Both the position numbers and the translations under genes were made by a program. DNA of 64,000 nt. Source: Gloeobacter kilaueensis JS1 (lineage in GTDB: Bacteria; Cyanobacteriota; Cyanobacteriia; Gloeobacterales; Gloeobacteraceae). Shown here one piece after another: positions 63,073 through 64,000 of this stretch. Within the stretch, counting starts at the first letter, position 1; each line of letters begins with the position of its first letter. Below the pieces are notes generated by a model, which was given only the letters and a program-made list of their open reading frames with translations, ran no database searches and was not told where the DNA came from. The DNA is taken from NCBI RefSeq assembly GCF_000484535.1, contig NC_022600.1, positions 1,798,001 through 1,862,000 on the forward strand. The letters are read 5' to 3'.

Positions 63073-64000
63073 ATGGCAGTCAAACTTTTTTTTGAAGCCC
63101 TCCACGACGCGCTCCAGGAGGAGATGCGCCGCGACCCCAATGTTTATGTGCTGGGCGAGGATGTCGGCCACTACGGCGGCTCCTACAAAGTCACCAAAGA
63201 CCTGCACAAAGAATTTGGCGACCTGCGTTTGCTCGACACGCCCATCTGTGAGAACGCCTTTACTGGTATGGCGGTCGGTTCGGCGATGTGCGGTCTTAGG
63301 CCCGTGATCGAGGGGATGAACATGGGCTTTTTGCTTCTGGCCTTCAACCAGATCGCCAACAACGGCGGCATGTTGCGCTACACCAGCGGCGGCCAGTTCA
63401 AGATCCCGATCGTCGTGCGCGGTCCGGGCGGCGTCGGGCGGCAGTTGGGAGCCGAGCACTCCCAGCGGCTCGAAGGTTACTTCAACAACGTTCCTGGCCT
63501 CAAGATCGTCCACACCTCGACCGTCTACAACGCCAAGGGCTTATTAAAATCGGCGATCCGCGACGACAACCCGGTGATGTTCTTCGAGCACGTGCTTCTG
63601 TACAACCTCAAAGAAGAGATCCCCGACGAGGAGTACCTCCTGCCCCTCGACAAAGCGGAGATCGTCCGTCCGGGCCGGGATGTGACGATTCTTACCTATG
63701 GCCGGATGCGCCACCACTGCACCCAGGCGCTGGGAGCTTTGATCGAGAGCGACATCGACCCTGAAATTATCGACCTCATCTCACTCAAGCCCCTCGATCT
63801 AGAGACGATCGGCGCATCGGTCAAAAAGACCCACCGGGTCGTGATCGTCGAGGAGGACATGAAGTCCGGCGGCGTCGGCGCTGAGATCGTCGCCTCGATC
63901 GACGAGCACTTTTTTGACTACCTCGATGCGCCGGTGGTGCGCCTCGCCTCCAAGGACGTGCCGGTGCCCTACAACGGTCGGATGGAAGCGGCGGTGATCC
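63073..64000 (+). CDS. pdhB: Pyruvate dehydrogenase E1 component, beta subunit (3' partial)
   Basis: The first 309 residues of E1 beta, running off the right edge. [20 protein letters not shown] near 25, [17 protein letters not shown] near 57, [36 protein letters not shown] near 95-130 and [17 protein letters not shown] near 257 are the usual blocks. ATG 63073 follows pdhA by 5 nt. It has no internal stops. Confidence 0.93.
   Translation, partial: MAVKLFFEALHDALQEEMRRDPNVYVLGEDVGHYGGSYKVTKDLHKEFGDLRLLDTPICENAFTGMAVGSAMCGLRPVIEGMNMGFLLLAFNQIANNGGMLRYTSGGQFKIPIVVRGPGGVGRQLGAEHSQRLEGYFNNVPGLKIVHTSTVYNAKGLLKSAIRDDNPVMFFEHVLLYNLKEEIPDEEYLLPLDKAEIVRPGRDVTILTYGRMRHHCTQALGALIESDIDPEIIDLISLKPLDLETIGASVKKTHRVVIVEEDMKSGGVGAEIVASIDEHFFDYLDAPVVRLASKDVPVPYNGRMEAAVI

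Noticed and set aside
1-64000. CRISPR arrays or rRNA genes
   Set aside because: No regularly spaced direct repeats and no rRNA-like sequence seen.

Overview
The window looks like chromosomal DNA of a high-GC, early-branching cyanobacterium, most likely Gloeobacter or a close relative. This is inferred from gene content, not from a database match: a high-light-inducible one-helix protein, NDH-1 subunit 5, a CRY-DASH photolyase, plant-type glycerate kinase, an ISE2/Ski2-type helicase, GatA and PDH E1 alpha/beta. The second half (about 29.6-64 kb) is ordinary, mostly GC-rich housekeeping DNA. The first half (1 to about 29.5 kb) is accessory and mosaic.

Region 1 (1-6.7 kb, + strand) is one arm of a plasmid-like or integrative conjugative element. 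It holds a bacterial ubiquitin-like cassette (tail of a small protein ending AGGHL, a JAMM/JAB peptidase, an E1/ThiF-like enzyme), then a SAM-methyltransferase-like protein without a visible motif IV, a UvrD/Rep-type SF1 helicase, a tandem BtuR/CobO-like P-loop protein and a CHC2-Toprim primase. The combination resembles PRTRC-type plasmid loci. Region 2 (6.8-12.5 kb, - strand, lower GC) carries a helical small protein, an RHS/YD-repeat polymorphic toxin and its presumed immunity gene. Region 3 (12.5-17.8 kb, +) is a partial type IV secretion locus: VirB2-, VirB3- and VirB4-like proteins, a TraB/Lnt-like nitrilase-fold membrane protein and a NERD-domain protein.

Region 4 (17.9-29.5 kb) is a patchwork: a TAT-exported HExxH protein, an AbiE toxin-antitoxin pair with a palindromic operator, a JmjC-type oxygenase followed by a small Pro-rich CxxxC peptide, a sensor gene cut by an IS3-family element with a -1 frameshift site, a tRNA-Gly 3' fragment, a DUF1778-GNAT toxin-antitoxin pair between imperfect direct repeats, and second copies of two genes seen earlier (the helical protein, and a broken HExxH gene fused to the tail of a YgjP-type peptidase). 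The two paired duplications suggest that a second, largely deleted copy of a related element lies at 28-29.5 kb.

Region 5 (29.6-64 kb) holds a carboxylesterase-META fusion, envelope proteins, ndhF, glycerate kinase with a large insertion, a Ski2-like helicase, CRY-DASH, a PDC/IPDC-type decarboxylase, a HLIP, a Ser/Thr kinase, a zinc-type dehydrogenase, a four-gene RHH-GNAT operon, an antitoxin-like/HNH pair, an Aquifex-type aconitase, an RND efflux pair, gatA, and pdhA-pdhB (pdhB runs off the end).

The leading candidate for an underdescribed system is the ubiquitin-like cassette linked to the BtuR-like tandem protein and replication genes. The RHS toxin tip with its immunity gene and the JmjC-peptide pair are next.
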